A stretch of DNA of 64,000 nucleotides from JADGGV01 sp035715725 (GTDB taxonomy: Bacteria; Gemmatimonadota; Gemmatimonadetes; Longimicrobiales; RSA9): NCBI GenBank assembly GCA_035715725.1, contig DASTKT010000242.1, positions 1 through 64,000 of the forward strand, in the 5' to 3' direction. The notes beneath the pieces were generated by a model. That model was not told the DNA's origin and did not search any database. It saw nothing but the letters and a program-made list of their open reading frames with translations. Below are positions 35,215-43,939 of this stretch, one piece after another; position 1 is the first letter of the stretch, and every line of letters starts with the position of its first letter. Both the position numbers and the translations under genes were made by a program.

Positions 35215-36762
35215 ATGAACACCAACGCCTATTGTGAGGCGCTCGGCATCGACGTCCCCTCGCTCGAAGCCATCGCCGACCACCCCGAGGCCAACACCTT
35301 CTCCCGCCTCCTCGTGGCGCTGCTCGAGCGCGGCGCGCCCATGACGCTGAAGGAGGTGGCCGCGCGGTTCGAGAGCGCCGGCCTCGGCGACGCCGACGCC
35401 GCGCTCCGTTCACTCTCGCGCTGCCGCCCGGCACGCCCGCCCGTGTACCGCGACGGCGATCTCTACGCCCTCGATGCACACGACGACGGACTGGACCTTT
35501 GGGTCTTCCGCCTGGGGCTGCGTCCGCCACGCTTTGCCGCTCCGAGGCCGGAGCCGCCCGCGCCGACGCCGCCGCCGGGACTGGAGGTGTCCCTCTCGAC
35601 CGCCGAGATCGAGGAAGCGTTCCGGGGCGCCTACCTCGCGAGCTGGTCGGCGCAGCGCCTGGCCCTGGCGGTTCTCGACGCCCACGGCGGGCGCCTGCAC
35701 GGAGCGGACGTCGTGGAGACGCTGAACCGGTGGACTCGCCATCACGCGCTGCGCCTCGAATCCGCGGCGTTCTGGCGGGCGGGCGCCATCGCCGTGACCG
35801 CCGACGGAACCTGGTCGGTCGTTCCGACCCATCCGGCGTTGCGCGCGACGCGTCGGGCCGTCCGTGAGCGCATCCAGACCGAGCGCCGCCACCGCGCGGC
35901 CGGCTTCATGGACGCCGAGGCGCTTCGGGCGCACCAGCAACGGGTCGACGAGAAGCGCGCCGCACACGGCGCGGCCCTGGCGCGGCTCCGCCGCGTGCTC
36001 GTGGCCGCCTTCCCCCCGGACGCGCCGGTCGCGGTGACCCTGCTCGACATGGCGGAGCGCCGGATCGACACGTTCACCGCGGGTGAGCTGGAGGCGGCGC
36101 GGGCGCGCCTGTCGGAGTACGACGTCATCGGGGCCCTCGACGTGCGCAGGCTTCTGCGGGCGTTGGCATTCGACCCCGGTCCGCGGCGCCTCGCCGAGCT
36201 CGGACCGGCCCAGAAGACGATGCAGCTCAACCAACGCGGCCGCACGCTCCGGATCACCCCGGAGTTGCTGGTGCAGGGCTGCTGTGGCGTCGCGCGCCCG
36301 TTCGGCGACCCCGAGCGGATGCGCGCCTACCTGGAACGCGGCGAGGCGACCCGGCTGCGACGTCGCCTCGAGGCCGATGCGAAGTCGCTGTACGCCATCT
36401 ACGAGTATGGCAGGCTCCACCACTTCGTGCGGCTCCGCTGGGGTTTTCTCGACGAGAGGCTCCTCGCGCCATGGGTGCACCCGGATGAGCCGGGCTTGTA
36501 TGAGCTCATGCGTGGGGCGCACGCGGACGGACACCCCCTCGAGGTCGTGGTGGGGAGCGCCCCCGGCTGGGACGATCCCTGGGCGCGAGCCGTCGCCTGC
36601 GCCAGCGTCCGCGACCCGGGCGGGTACGGATTCCTCCTCGTCGGCGAATCGGGCTGGGTCCTCGACAAGCGAGATGTTCAGCGGGCGCGCCTCGCGGGAC
36701 ACGGCGCGACCGAGGGGATCGACGGGGCGAGGATGCGGCCAGGCCGGGCACCATCACGGTAG
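35215..36762 (+). CDS. Conserved-looking protein of unknown function, 515 residues
   Basis: I do not recognise a named family. Residues 1-110 look like a winged-helix region (FSRLLVALLERGAPMTLKEVAARF followed by a proline-rich hinge PEPPAPTPPPG). Residues 120-280 are helical and charged, with two conserved-looking tryptophans. The C-terminal half has a Cys-Cys motif (VQGCCGVARPFGDP) and several aromatic residues around LYAIYEYGRLHHFVRLRWG. There is no signal peptide or membrane segment, so it should be cytosolic. Codon use matches its neighbours. The broken gene at 36826 follows on the same strand after 63 bases, which suggests a former two-gene unit. Confidence 0.6.
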   Translation: MNTNAYCEALGIDVPSLEAIADHPEANTFSRLLVALLERGAPMTLKEVAARFESAGLGDADAALRSLSRCRPARPPVYRDGDLYALDAHDDGLDLWVFRLGLRPPRFAAPRPEPPAPTPPPGLEVSLSTAEIEEAFRGAYLASWSAQRLALAVLDAHGGRLHGADVVETLNRWTRHHALRLESAAFWRAGAIAVTADGTWSVVPTHPALRATRRAVRERIQTERRHRAAGFMDAEALRAHQQRVDEKRAAHGAALARLRRVLVAAFPPDAPVAVTLLDMAERRIDTFTAGELEAARARLSEYDVIGALDVRRLLRALAFDPGPRRLAELGPAQKTMQLNQRGRTLRITPELLVQGCCGVARPFGDPERMRAYLERGEATRLRRRLEADAKSLYAIYEYGRLHHFVRLRWGFLDERLLAPWVHPDEPGLYELMRGAHADGHPLEVVVGSAPGWDDPWARAVACASVRDPGGYGFLLVGESGWVLDKRDVQRARLAGHGATEGIDGARMRPGRAPSR

Positions 36763-36825
36763 CGGCCTCCGAGGACGCGGTCGCACCGGACGCGCCGGAA
36801 AACACCCTCGAGAATCAGGCCGGCC

Positions 36826-37373
36826 ATGAGCGAGTACCAGTACTACGAGTTCCTGGCGATCGACCGCCCGCTGACCGACCAGCAGCTGCGCGAGCTCCGC
36901 GCGGTCTCGACGCGCGCGGAGATCACGCCCACCCGCTTCACGAACCATTACGAGTGGGGCGATCTGAAGGCGGATCCCGCCCGGTGGATGGAGCGCTACT
37001 TCGACGCCTTCCTCTACGTCGCCAACTGGGGGACGCAGCGGAGGACATCGCCGAGGAACGCGCGCGCCGCGAGGCCGAAGGGCGTGCCGCCGCGGACGCC
37101 CGGCGGCGCGCCGCCGAGGCGAAGGCCCGCGACGCCCGCCTGGACGCGCTCGCGACGCGCGAAGACGAGGCGCGGCGCGAGGTCGACGAGCTGATCGCCA
37201 CACGGCAGCCGGAGCACTACGACGAGGCGGTGGTACTCCTCTGCAACCTCCAGGAACTCGCCCTCCGTGAGGGCAAGGATGCGGAGATCTACGAGCGCAT
37301 CGCCGCTCTGCGCGCGCGCCACGCGAAGAAGACCAGCCTGCTCGAGCGCCTGGAGTGCGCCGGACTGCCCTGA
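36826..37373 (+). pseudogene. Frameshifted, internally deleted gene
   Basis: The first part encodes MSEYQYYEFLAIDRPLTDQQ and continues coherently to about FDAFLYVANWGTQ (near 37035). The frame then degrades into arginine/proline-rich sequence. Directly after this point, another frame continues with AEERARREAEGRAAADARR and a helical segment up to the stop at 37373 (LLERLECAGLP). From memory, proteins with this N terminus and this C terminus are single products of some 450-500 residues, so about 300 central residues seem lost together with a frame change. This is a recent-looking deletion or an assembly error. The function of the intact family is unknown. Confidence 0.65.
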
Positions 37374-37392
37374 TGCGCGAGGCGGCGCCGGC

Positions 37393-38223
37393 TCAGAAGC
37401 CGTCCTCCTCGTCCTCCTCGTCGTCCCAGGACTCCACGCCCGCCAGGCTGAGGGCCTCGTGGATGGCGTCCTCGATCTCTTCGTCGTCCAGCTCCCAGGG
37501 CTCCGCCAGCACGTCCTCGGCCTCGTCGGGGCGGATCGAGGCCACGGCCTCGATCGGCGCAAGCAGGAGCAGCTTATCCGAGCGCTCCCGCTCGATGATC
37601 CGGACGACGTGGGGCCACGCCGCCTCGACCCCATGCGCACCCGCCGCGAGGACGGCCTGGTAGTGGGTCTCCTCGTCGTCGCTCTCGAGTGCCTCCACGA
37701 TCTCCGCGTCGAACCCCTTGATGTAGTGCATGCAGAACACGGCCGTGAGCCGCCACAGCGGCTCGTTGCTGTGAGGGGCGGCCCGGACCGCGCCGGCGTG
37801 CCACTCCTCCGGCGCCCTGACCGACGCCTCCAGGATCCGCCTGCGCACCTCCATCGGAGCACTCGCGTCGTGGTACAGGTCCCGCAGCGTGCGCTGGATC
37901 CGGTGAAACGTCGCCTCCGTAATCGGCACGTCCGCCAGCGGGTCGGAGAGATCGAACCCCTCGATGTCGCCGGTTTCCAGGACCGGCCCGAGAGCGACCG
38001 CCGCCTGCCCGCGGAGCTCGTCCGGCTGACCGGCATCACTCACGATCCGCAGCAGAGCCGCCACGAGCTCGTCGTTCACGACGACGATGTCGCCGGCGAG
38101 CTCGGCCGCGACCGCCCGGTCCGCGGCGGGCGCGTTCGCGTCCTCGAGAACGTCGAGGAGGATGGCGCCGGCATCCTCCGGCCACTGCCACGAGGGCGTA
38201 TGCTCCAGCACTCTCGAGTCCAT
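37393..38223 (-). CDS. HEAT-repeat-like acidic protein
   Basis: The 276-residue protein is made of alpha-helical pairs resembling HEAT repeats, for instance ILLDVLEDANAPAADRAVAAELAGDI, LVAALLRIVSDAGQPDELRGQAAVALG and ETHYQAVLAAGAHGVEAAWPHVV. The C terminus is strongly acidic (DDEEDEEDGF). It has no signal and is probably a cytosolic protein-binding scaffold. It converges on the broken gene at 36826; the two stops are 19 bases apart. No specific partner can be named. Confidence 0.75.
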   Translation of the reverse strand: MDSRVLEHTPSWQWPEDAGAILLDVLEDANAPAADRAVAAELAGDIVVVNDELVAALLRIVSDAGQPDELRGQAAVALGPVLETGDIEGFDLSDPLADVPITEATFHRIQRTLRDLYHDASAPMEVRRRILEASVRAPEEWHAGAVRAAPHSNEPLWRLTAVFCMHYIKGFDAEIVEALESDDEETHYQAVLAAGAHGVEAAWPHVVRIIERERSDKLLLLAPIEAVASIRPDEAEDVLAEPWELDDEEIEDAIHEALSLAGVESWDDEEDEEDGF

Positions 38224-38291
38224 TCGCCGCCTCCGTCGTCGCCGGGAGAACGGCAAAGAAGCATGAGCGCCCGGGCGCGTCCAGCGCAATG

Positions 38292-39521
38292 TCACACCGG
38301 GCGTTCGCCGATCGCGAGCGTCACCTCTTCCCGCACCTGGGCATCGCGCTCGACTCCCCGTCGTGCCTCCAGCGCCGCCCGCGCCTCCGCCGTCCCGATC
38401 CTCCCCAGCGCCCACGCCGCGTGCCCGCGCACCAGCGGCTCCGGGTCCTCGAGCGCCCGGACCAGCTCCGGCACCGCCTCGGGCGCGCCCCAGTTCCCCA
38501 GCGCCACCGCGACGTTTCTCAGGAACCCCGCCCGCCGGGCCCGCCGGACCGCCGACCCGCGCGAGAACTCGTCCCACGCCGCCTCGTCCATCCCCATGAG
38601 CTCGATCAACGCCGGCCCGTCGGTGCCGGCCAGGCTCCCCGGAGTCGTACCGGTACCCGTACCCCTGCCCGTACCCGATCCGTCCCCCCGGCGGCGGGAT
38701 CGGTACTCAGGCTCCGCCGTGATGCCCACGAACTTCTCCCCGTTCCACGGGCACACCTCCTGACAGATGTCGCACCCGTAGATCCGGTTCCCGATCGCCG
38801 TCCGCAGCTCCCGCGGGATCGGGCCGCGCTGCTCGATCGTCAGGTACGAGATGCACCGCCGCGCGTCCATCACGGGCGCGCCCGACGAATCCCGCCCGAG
38901 CAGCGCGCCGGTCGGGCACGCCGACACGCACGCGGAGCAGGTGCCGCAGCGGTCGGGCTCGAACGGCGCGTCGGGCTCCAGCTCGATCTCGAGCAGGAGC
39001 GAGCCGAGGAAGAGGTACGAGCCGAGGCGGGGGTTGATCAGCAGGGTGTTGCGGCCGAACCAGCCGAGGCCGGCGCGGCGCGCCAGCTCGCGCTCCAGCA
39101 CCGGACCGGTGTCGACGTACGCGTGCGCGGCGGGGAGCTCCCGGCCCAGCTCCGCCTCGAGCCAGCGGAGCAGCGCCATCAGCTTCCCCTTCACGACCTT
39201 GTGGTAGTCGCGGCCGCGGGCGTAGCGGGCGACGATGCCGCGGGACGGGTCGGCGTCGTCGCCCTCGTCCTCCGGCGCGTAGACCTGCCCCACGACGAGC
39301 GCGCAGCGCAGCTCCGGCCACCGGCTCCGCGGGTCGAGGCGGGCCGCCACGGCATCCGGCCGGGCCAGGTACGCCATCTCGCCGTGGCGGCCGGCGGCGA
39401 GCCACGCCTCGTAGAGGGCGCCGTGGTCGCTCTCGCGCAGCGGCGCGACACCGGCCAGCTCGAAGCCGAGCCGATGCGCCTCGGCCTTCAGGCGGGCGGC
39501 GAGGGAAGTGGTGTCGGACAT
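38292..39521 (-). CDS. queG: Epoxyqueuosine reductase QueG
   Basis: This cobalamin-dependent iron-sulfur enzyme performs the last step of queuosine tRNA modification. The 409-residue product has the QueG_DUF1730 domain (ALVVGQVYAPEDEGDD, YARGRDYHKVVKGKL, YVDTGPVLERELARRAGLGWFGRNT). Two 4Fe-4S clusters follow, ligated by CGTCSACVSACPTGAL and CDICQEVCPWN. C-terminal HEAT-type helices recognise tRNA (AVPELVRALEDPEPLVRGHAAWALG). A glycine/threonine-rich insert near residue 280 is encoded by GTACCC-type simple repeats (38646-38690) and is not normal for the family. QueE of the same pathway is encoded at 53041. Confidence 0.93.
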   Translation of the reverse strand: MSDTTSLAARLKAEAHRLGFELAGVAPLRESDHGALYEAWLAAGRHGEMAYLARPDAVAARLDPRSRWPELRCALVVGQVYAPEDEGDDADPSRGIVARYARGRDYHKVVKGKLMALLRWLEAELGRELPAAHAYVDTGPVLERELARRAGLGWFGRNTLLINPRLGSYLFLGSLLLEIELEPDAPFEPDRCGTCSACVSACPTGALLGRDSSGAPVMDARRCISYLTIEQRGPIPRELRTAIGNRIYGCDICQEVCPWNGEKFVGITAEPEYRSRRRGDGSGTGRGTGTGTTPGSLAGTDGPALIELMGMDEAAWDEFSRGSAVRRARRAGFLRNVAVALGNWGAPEAVPELVRALEDPEPLVRGHAAWALGRIGTAEARAALEARRGVERDAQVREEVTLAIGERPV

Positions 39522-39794
39522 CCGCTGTCTCTACCCGGACGCCCGGAGGCCGATCCGCGCGGCGGCCATGCCGGCTTCCCCTGGAGCGCCCGCCGTTTCG
39601 ATCTCCGCGCCCCGGGCGCGGATCTCGATCTCGCGCCCGGGCGCGTCCGATGACGAGCCCGTCTCGAGCCCGAGCCGTCCGTATTCGCGGGCGCCGCCGC
39701 GGTCGGGAACGGAAATTTTCACCTGACTCGAGGCCCTGCCGACCCCGAGCCCGAGCGAGAACCGCCGCAGCCGGCGCCCCCGCCCGCCGCCCCC
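39522..39794. repeat. Spacer rich in inverted simple repeats
   Basis: GCGCCCGGGCGCG-type palindromes and GATCTC/GAGATC units fill 39595-39660, and GAGCCCGAGC units occur at 39665-39765. I see no gene. The spacer lies upstream of queG and should contain its promoter. Confidence 0.45.
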
Positions 39795-40235
39795 TCACCC
39801 CTCCGACTCGAGGTGCCGCTCCACGACCTGGACGGCCGCCCGCCCCGCGTCGAGCATCTCGCGCACGGTCCGCTCGTAGACCGGCTGCAGCTCCGGCGTG
39901 GGGTGCCAGAGCCGGGTCAGCGGCCCCACGAACGCGCCGAGCGCCGCCTGCTCTTCGACGCTCAGCGCATCGCGCCCCTCGAGCGCGGACTGCAGGGCGA
40001 AGCTGGGGATGACCGCCGGCGGCCCGAAGCGGCCGAGCACGGACGGGAGGTTCGAGGTGAGGGAGGCCTCCGCCCGGCACACCGTGCCGATCTCGCGGAC
40101 CAGCGTGCGCCGCAGCCGCTGGCGACGCAGCCGGCGCGCCTGCCGGTCCTTCCAGCGGAAGCGGAGGAGGAGCAGGCCGGCGAGCAACAGGAGCGAGAAG
40201 CTGAACGCTGCGACGAGACGCTGGACGAGGTCCAC
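39795..40235 (-). CDS. Small single-pass membrane protein, unknown
   Basis: The 146-residue product starts at GTG 40235. One transmembrane helix (LVAAFSFSLLLLAGLLLLRF, residues 7-26) is followed by a strongly basic segment (RWKDRQARRLRRQRLRR), so the body should face the cytosol. The remainder is helical with no motif I recognise. The gene is isolated between queG and the mqnD-like gene. Its coding character is supported mainly by the well-formed membrane helix and positive-inside pattern. Confidence 0.6.
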   Translation of the reverse strand: MDLVQRLVAAFSFSLLLLAGLLLLRFRWKDRQARRLRRQRLRRTLVREIGTVCRAEASLTSNLPSVLGRFGPPAVIPSFALQSALEGRDALSVEEQAALGAFVGPLTRLWHPTPELQPVYERTVREMLDAGRAAVQVVERHLESEG

Positions 40236-40381
40236 GGGGTGCGTCCCCGGCCGGCGGCACCGCGCCGGTCGTTCTGGGAGGTTTGGATCGGGGGCGTGAG
40301 CGCCGGGACCGACGCGAGCCGGCGGACGAGAGGGCTACAAAGTGCGTGCGCCGCGCCGGCCGACGCAACCCCGGCGGCGTT

Positions 40382-40410
40382 TGACACGCTCGGCCACGCC
40401 CGGTATCATC
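40382..40410 (+). promoter_or_regulatory. Sigma-70-type promoter before the mqnD-like gene
   Basis: TTGACA (40382-40387) and TATCAT (40405-40410) are separated by exactly 17 bases. The start codon at 40452 lies about 35 bases beyond the expected transcript start. Confidence 0.75.
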
Positions 40411-40451
40411 CGCCGCTCCACGAACTTCCGAGAACCGGGACGGTGACTTTC

Positions 40452-41291
40452 ATGCCCAGAACCATCCGCGTCGCGCACTCGCCGGATTCCGACGACGCGT
40501 TCATGTTCTACGCGCTGGCCGCGGGGAAGCTCGACACGGGCGACATCGAGTTCGTCCACGAGCTGCAGGACATCGAGACGCTGAACCGCCGGGCGCTGAA
40601 CGGCGAGCTCGAGGTCACGGCCGTCTCGATCCACGCCTACGCGTACCTCTCCGACCTCTACATCCTGCTCCCGCACGGCGCGTCGATGGGCGAGGGGTAC
40701 GGGCCGCGGCTGGTGGCGCGGGAGCCGCTCGCGCCGGGCGACCTGGCCGGGCGCCGCGTGGCGGTCCCGGGCACGATGACCTCGGCCTACCTGGCGCTCA
40801 AGCTGTTCCAGCCGGACGTCGAGACCGAGGTCGTGCACTTCGACCGGATCCTGGAGCACGTGGCCGCCGGCCACGCCGACGTGGGTCTCATCATCCACGA
40901 GGGGCAGCTCACGTACGCCGATCACGGGCTGCACCTCGTGGCCGACCTCGGGGAATGGTGGGGGCGGGAGACCGGCGGGCTGCCACTGCCGCTCGGCGGC
41001 AACGCCATCCGCCGCGACCTCGGGCCCGAGCTGATCGAGCGCGCGTCCGGCCTGCTGCGCGCCTCCATCGCCTACGCGCTGGAGCACCGCGAGGCCGCGC
41101 TGGCGCACGCGCTGGCGTACGGCCGTGGCCTCGACACCGCCCAGGCGGACGAGTTCGTCGGCATGTACGTGAATCCCCGGACGCTCGACTACCGGGAGGA
41201 TGGCCGCCGGGCGGTGCAGCTCTTCCTGGATCGCGGCTACGCGGCGGGCCTCATCCCGCGGCGCGTGGACGTCGAGTTCGCCGGCGGCTGA
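40452..41291 (+). CDS. mqnD: MqnD-like 1,4-dihydroxy-6-naphthoate synthase
   Basis: The 279-residue protein belongs to the MqnA/MqnD family with a periplasmic-binding-protein fold. MqnD cleaves cyclic dehypoxanthine futalosine in the futalosine route to menaquinone. The N-terminal HSPDSDDAFMFYALAAGKLDTG resembles MqnD more than the chorismate dehydratase MqnA. ALNGELEVTAVSIHAYAYL, LLPHGASMGEGYGPRLVA and GLIIHEGQLTYADHGL form the active cleft, the last with the catalytic-type histidine. The gene has its own strong promoter and a terminator. Assignment to MqnD over a close paralogue is moderate. Confidence 0.8.
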   Translation: MPRTIRVAHSPDSDDAFMFYALAAGKLDTGDIEFVHELQDIETLNRRALNGELEVTAVSIHAYAYLSDLYILLPHGASMGEGYGPRLVAREPLAPGDLAGRRVAVPGTMTSAYLALKLFQPDVETEVVHFDRILEHVAAGHADVGLIIHEGQLTYADHGLHLVADLGEWWGRETGGLPLPLGGNAIRRDLGPELIERASGLLRASIAYALEHREAALAHALAYGRGLDTAQADEFVGMYVNPRTLDYREDGRRAVQLFLDRGYAAGLIPRRVDVEFAGG

Positions 41292-41323
41292 GCCGCCCGG
41301 CCGAGGGTTCGGCCGGACGGCTC
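41290..41323. terminator. Hairpin after the mqnD-like gene
   Basis: CCGGCCGA, GGGT, TCGGCCGG form a perfect inner stem (41297-41316), enclosed by GAGCCG and CGGCTC. The structure starts at the stop codon. It could end transcripts from both mqnD and the converging lasso peptide operon. Confidence 0.7.
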
Positions 41324-41452
41324 GGCAGGAGAGCGGGGGGCCTGTGGAAGGACTTCCATCGAGGCTTCGAGCTCTCGGGCATCGTGTTCGGCGGGACGTG
41401 GAACAGTCGCCGCTCCCCTGCCGAGCCGCGTTCGGCTGCCGCCGGCCGTGGT

Positions 41453-41620
41453 TTACTTCTGCGACGAGGGCGGCGTCAGGACGGTGATGTACTCGCCGCC
41501 CTTGCCACCATCGAGGCTGGTGCCGTACACCTCGAAGTTGACACCGCACGGTCCGCGCGTCTCGGCTACCACACTCCCATACCGGACCAGCGTCGGCGCG
41601 GCGTAGGGCTTCTTCTCCAT
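41453..41620 (-). CDS. Lasso peptide precursor (A)
   Basis: This 55-residue gene is easy to miss. The leader MEKKPYAAPTLVRYGSVVAE holds the YxxPxL...G motif that the B1 protein recognises in lasso precursors. A threonine at position 21 occupies the conserved penultimate leader site, so cleavage is expected after Arg22. The core would begin Gly-Pro-Cys-Gly-Val-Asn-Phe-Glu; an amide between Gly1 and the Glu8 side chain gives the usual eight-residue ring. The remaining tail is 25 residues, long for the class, and ends in LTPPSSQK. GAGGTGA before the ATG is an excellent ribosome site. It lies 61 bases after the C gene on the same strand. Confidence 0.88.
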   Translation of the reverse strand: MEKKPYAAPTLVRYGSVVAETRGPCGVNFEVYGTSLDGGKGGEYITVLTPPSSQK

Positions 41621-41681
41621 CGTTCACCTCGCGGGGATAGAGTCGAGCCGGCGCCCCCCATGGACGCCGGAGTACTGCATC

Positions 41682-43532
41682 TTATGCGGCCGGCGCCACG
41701 TCGACGGCGGAGCCCCACCGTCCGGCGCGCACCGCGAGCCACGTCTCGAGCGCGAGGGCGTAGATCAGCGTCGCGAGGTTGGCGACGACGCCGTTGCGCG
41801 CCGCGTCCACGGCCTCCGCCAGCACCTGCCGGTCGACGATTCCGAGCTCCGCCAGGATCGGCTCCCGCAGCAGCGCGTCCAGCCGCGCGCGCTCCCGCTG
41901 CAGCGACCAGAGGATGCGCGCGTCGATCGCGCCCTTCCCGGTGCGGGTCCGGACCGGCTCCGGCAGCACGCCTCGCATCGCCTCGCGCAGCACCCACTTG
42001 TGCTGGAGCGGCCGGATCCGCATCTCCGGCGGCAGCCGCAGCGAGAACTCCACGAGCGGGCGGTAGAGGAACGGGTAGCGCAGCTCGACGCCGTCGCCGA
42101 ACGGCTCACGCTCGATCCAGGACTGGAGCTGGGCCACCTGCCAGGCGACGCCGCGGCGGAAGCGCTCGCGCCCGGTCAGCCCCTCGGTGCGCCAGAACGG
42201 GAGACGCTCGTGGACGGCGTGCTGGACGGTGAAGTCCCCCGTGATCCAGTCCGGCACGCGCGCGCGCGCGCCGGCCGCGCGCAGGCGCATGCGACGCGGC
42301 AGGAACGGGTGCACCGCGTGGCTCGCCGCCAGGTGCCAGAAGGATTGGCGCGTGGCCACGGCCCAGCGCGCGAGCTCCTTCCCCGCCGCCAGCAGCCGGC
42401 CGCGTCCCACCAGGTCCGTGACGTAGCCGAGCGTGCCATAGAGCATGTGGTCGGCGCCGAGCCCGCTCAGCAGCACCGAGCCGCCGGCCTCCCGGATCAT
42501 GCGCACCAGCCGCTGGTCCCGCTCGAAGAACGGCAGGATCGGCCGCGGCTCGTCCGTCCGCGGCGCGCCGTGGCCGTCGTCGCGCCACGCCCACCAGTCC
42601 GAGAGCTGCTCGTTCCGCAGCCCGAACGTCCGGGCGACGGTGTCGGAGAACGTGCGCTCGTCGCCCCGGCCGATGTCGTCCACGACGGTCACCGTCGCCG
42701 CCAGCCGCTGGCCGACCAGGCCCTCGCGCCACATCGACTCCGCCGTCGCCACCACCGACGAGGAGTCGAGTCCGCCGGAGAGCTGCGCCCACGGGCTCGC
42801 CGCGCCGTCGACGCGCCCGGCCACCGCCTCACGGAAGAGCGCGCGGAACGTGTCGCGCTGCTCGGCCGGATCCGCGGCGCCGGTCGGCACGAACGCCTCC
42901 GGGCTCCAGTAGCGCCGCAGCTCCCGCACGGTCCCGCGCTGCACCAGCAGCGCGCCGGCCGGGAGCGCCCGGGCGCCCGCCCAGATCGTGCGCTCGCCGT
43001 CGGACGCGCCCTTCACCAGGAAGTCGGCGACGAACTCGCGGTCGATGCGCGGGTCGTCCTCGAAGACGCGCAGCCGCGAGGAGAGGATCAGCACGTCGCC
43101 CCGCTCGGCGTAGAAGAGCGGCTTCACGCCGAGCGCGTCCCGCGCCGCCACCAGCCGCTGCGCCCGCGGGTCCCACACGACGAACGCGAAGTCGCCCAGC
43201 AGCGCGGGGATGCACTCCGTGCCCCGCGTGTCGATCGCGGCCAGCACGAGCTGCAGGTCCGGCGCATCCTCCGGCGGCGGCTCGGCGCACCAGCGGCGCA
43301 CCTCGCGGCAGTTGTCCAGGCGCACGTCGCCCACGCCCACCAGGCCGCGCCAGCGCGCGGCCAGCGGCCGCAGCGCGTCCGGCTCGGTCCGCGCCGCCGC
43401 CGTGAACGCGCCGCCGCCCTCCCAGCCCAGCCGGTCCGGCCGCCCGCCCGCGAGCCGGGCGATGGCCGGGAAGATCTCGCCGCGCTGCAGCGGCTCGCCC
43501 GTCGTCCGCAGGGCGCAGAGGAAGGCGTTCAT
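41682..43532 (-). CDS. Lasso peptide macrolactam synthetase (C), asparagine-synthetase-like
   Basis: The 616-residue protein is homologous to asparagine synthetase B. In lasso pathways it activates the Asp/Glu side chain with ATP and closes the ring. The N-terminal domain starts MNAFLCALRTTGE and lacks the Cys2 nucleophile of true glutamine-hydrolysing enzymes, as expected for C proteins. DFAFVVWDPRAQRLVAARDALGVKPLFY follows. The ATP-pyrophosphatase signature SGGLDSSSVVA is near residue 250, and SVLLSGLGADHMLYG is near 350. C-terminal FRRGVAWQVAQLQSWIEREPFG and YPFLYRPLVEFSLRLPPEMR are typical of the family. It overlaps the B2 stop as ATGA. Confidence 0.93.
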   Translation of the reverse strand: MNAFLCALRTTGEPLQRGEIFPAIARLAGGRPDRLGWEGGGAFTAAARTEPDALRPLAARWRGLVGVGDVRLDNCREVRRWCAEPPPEDAPDLQLVLAAIDTRGTECIPALLGDFAFVVWDPRAQRLVAARDALGVKPLFYAERGDVLILSSRLRVFEDDPRIDREFVADFLVKGASDGERTIWAGARALPAGALLVQRGTVRELRRYWSPEAFVPTGAADPAEQRDTFRALFREAVAGRVDGAASPWAQLSGGLDSSSVVATAESMWREGLVGQRLAATVTVVDDIGRGDERTFSDTVARTFGLRNEQLSDWWAWRDDGHGAPRTDEPRPILPFFERDQRLVRMIREAGGSVLLSGLGADHMLYGTLGYVTDLVGRGRLLAAGKELARWAVATRQSFWHLAASHAVHPFLPRRMRLRAAGARARVPDWITGDFTVQHAVHERLPFWRTEGLTGRERFRRGVAWQVAQLQSWIEREPFGDGVELRYPFLYRPLVEFSLRLPPEMRIRPLQHKWVLREAMRGVLPEPVRTRTGKGAIDARILWSLQRERARLDALLREPILAELGIVDRQVLAEAVDAARNGVVANLATLIYALALETWLAVRAGRWGSAVDVAPAA

Positions 43533-43939
43533 CGCGCGAAGCTCGGGAGTCGGACGTACGAGGTGAGCATCTCGGCCCGGTCGTTGAGTGGCACGCCATC
43601 ATGCTCGACCCAGGCGTGCGCGGCGAACGGGTACGGCTGGACCCCCAGCCGTAGCTCCACCGGCACGCCCCGCCGCCGCAGCAGCAGGTACAGCGTCAGC
43701 GACTGCTCGAGGCACTCGGCGCGGCCCGGGAAGAACGCCGCCGCCGTCGCCACCCGCTCGGCGACCGCCTCGAGCGCCGCCCGCTCCGCCACCACCTCCC
43801 GGCCGTGCGCTTCGGCCCACCGGCGGGTCAGCGCCAGCATTCGCCCGAAGCCCGCCGTGCGCAGGCCCAGTCGCACCGCCGTGAGCAGCAGCGCCGTTGC
43901 CGCCAGCGAGGGCGAGCGGATCTCCGCGCGCACGCTCAC
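43529..43939 (-). CDS. Lasso peptide leader peptidase (B2), transglutaminase-like
   Basis: The 136-residue protein is a B2-type cysteine protease that removes the leader peptide. The transglutaminase-like triad is visible as Cys76 in GRAECLEQSLTLYLLLRRRG, His108 in FAAHAWVEHDG and Asp120 in PLNDRAEM. An N-terminal hydrophobic helix (LAATALLLTAVRLGL) is also common in B2. The GTG start overlaps the B1 stop, and its own stop overlaps the C start, so all three are translationally coupled. Length and motifs match the separate, not fused, B protein class. Confidence 0.93.
   Translation of the reverse strand: MSVRAEIRSPSLAATALLLTAVRLGLRTAGFGRMLALTRRWAEAHGREVVAERAALEAVAERVATAAAFFPGRAECLEQSLTLYLLLRRRGVPVELRLGVQPYPFAAHAWVEHDGVPLNDRAEMLTSYVRLPSFAR

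Noticed and set aside
41320..41452. A second lasso precursor beyond the first, or on the opposite strand (LWKDFHRGFELSG segment)
   Set aside because: No start codon with a ribosome site, and no YxxPxL leader motif or ring-forming Gly-to-Asp/Glu spacing is present.
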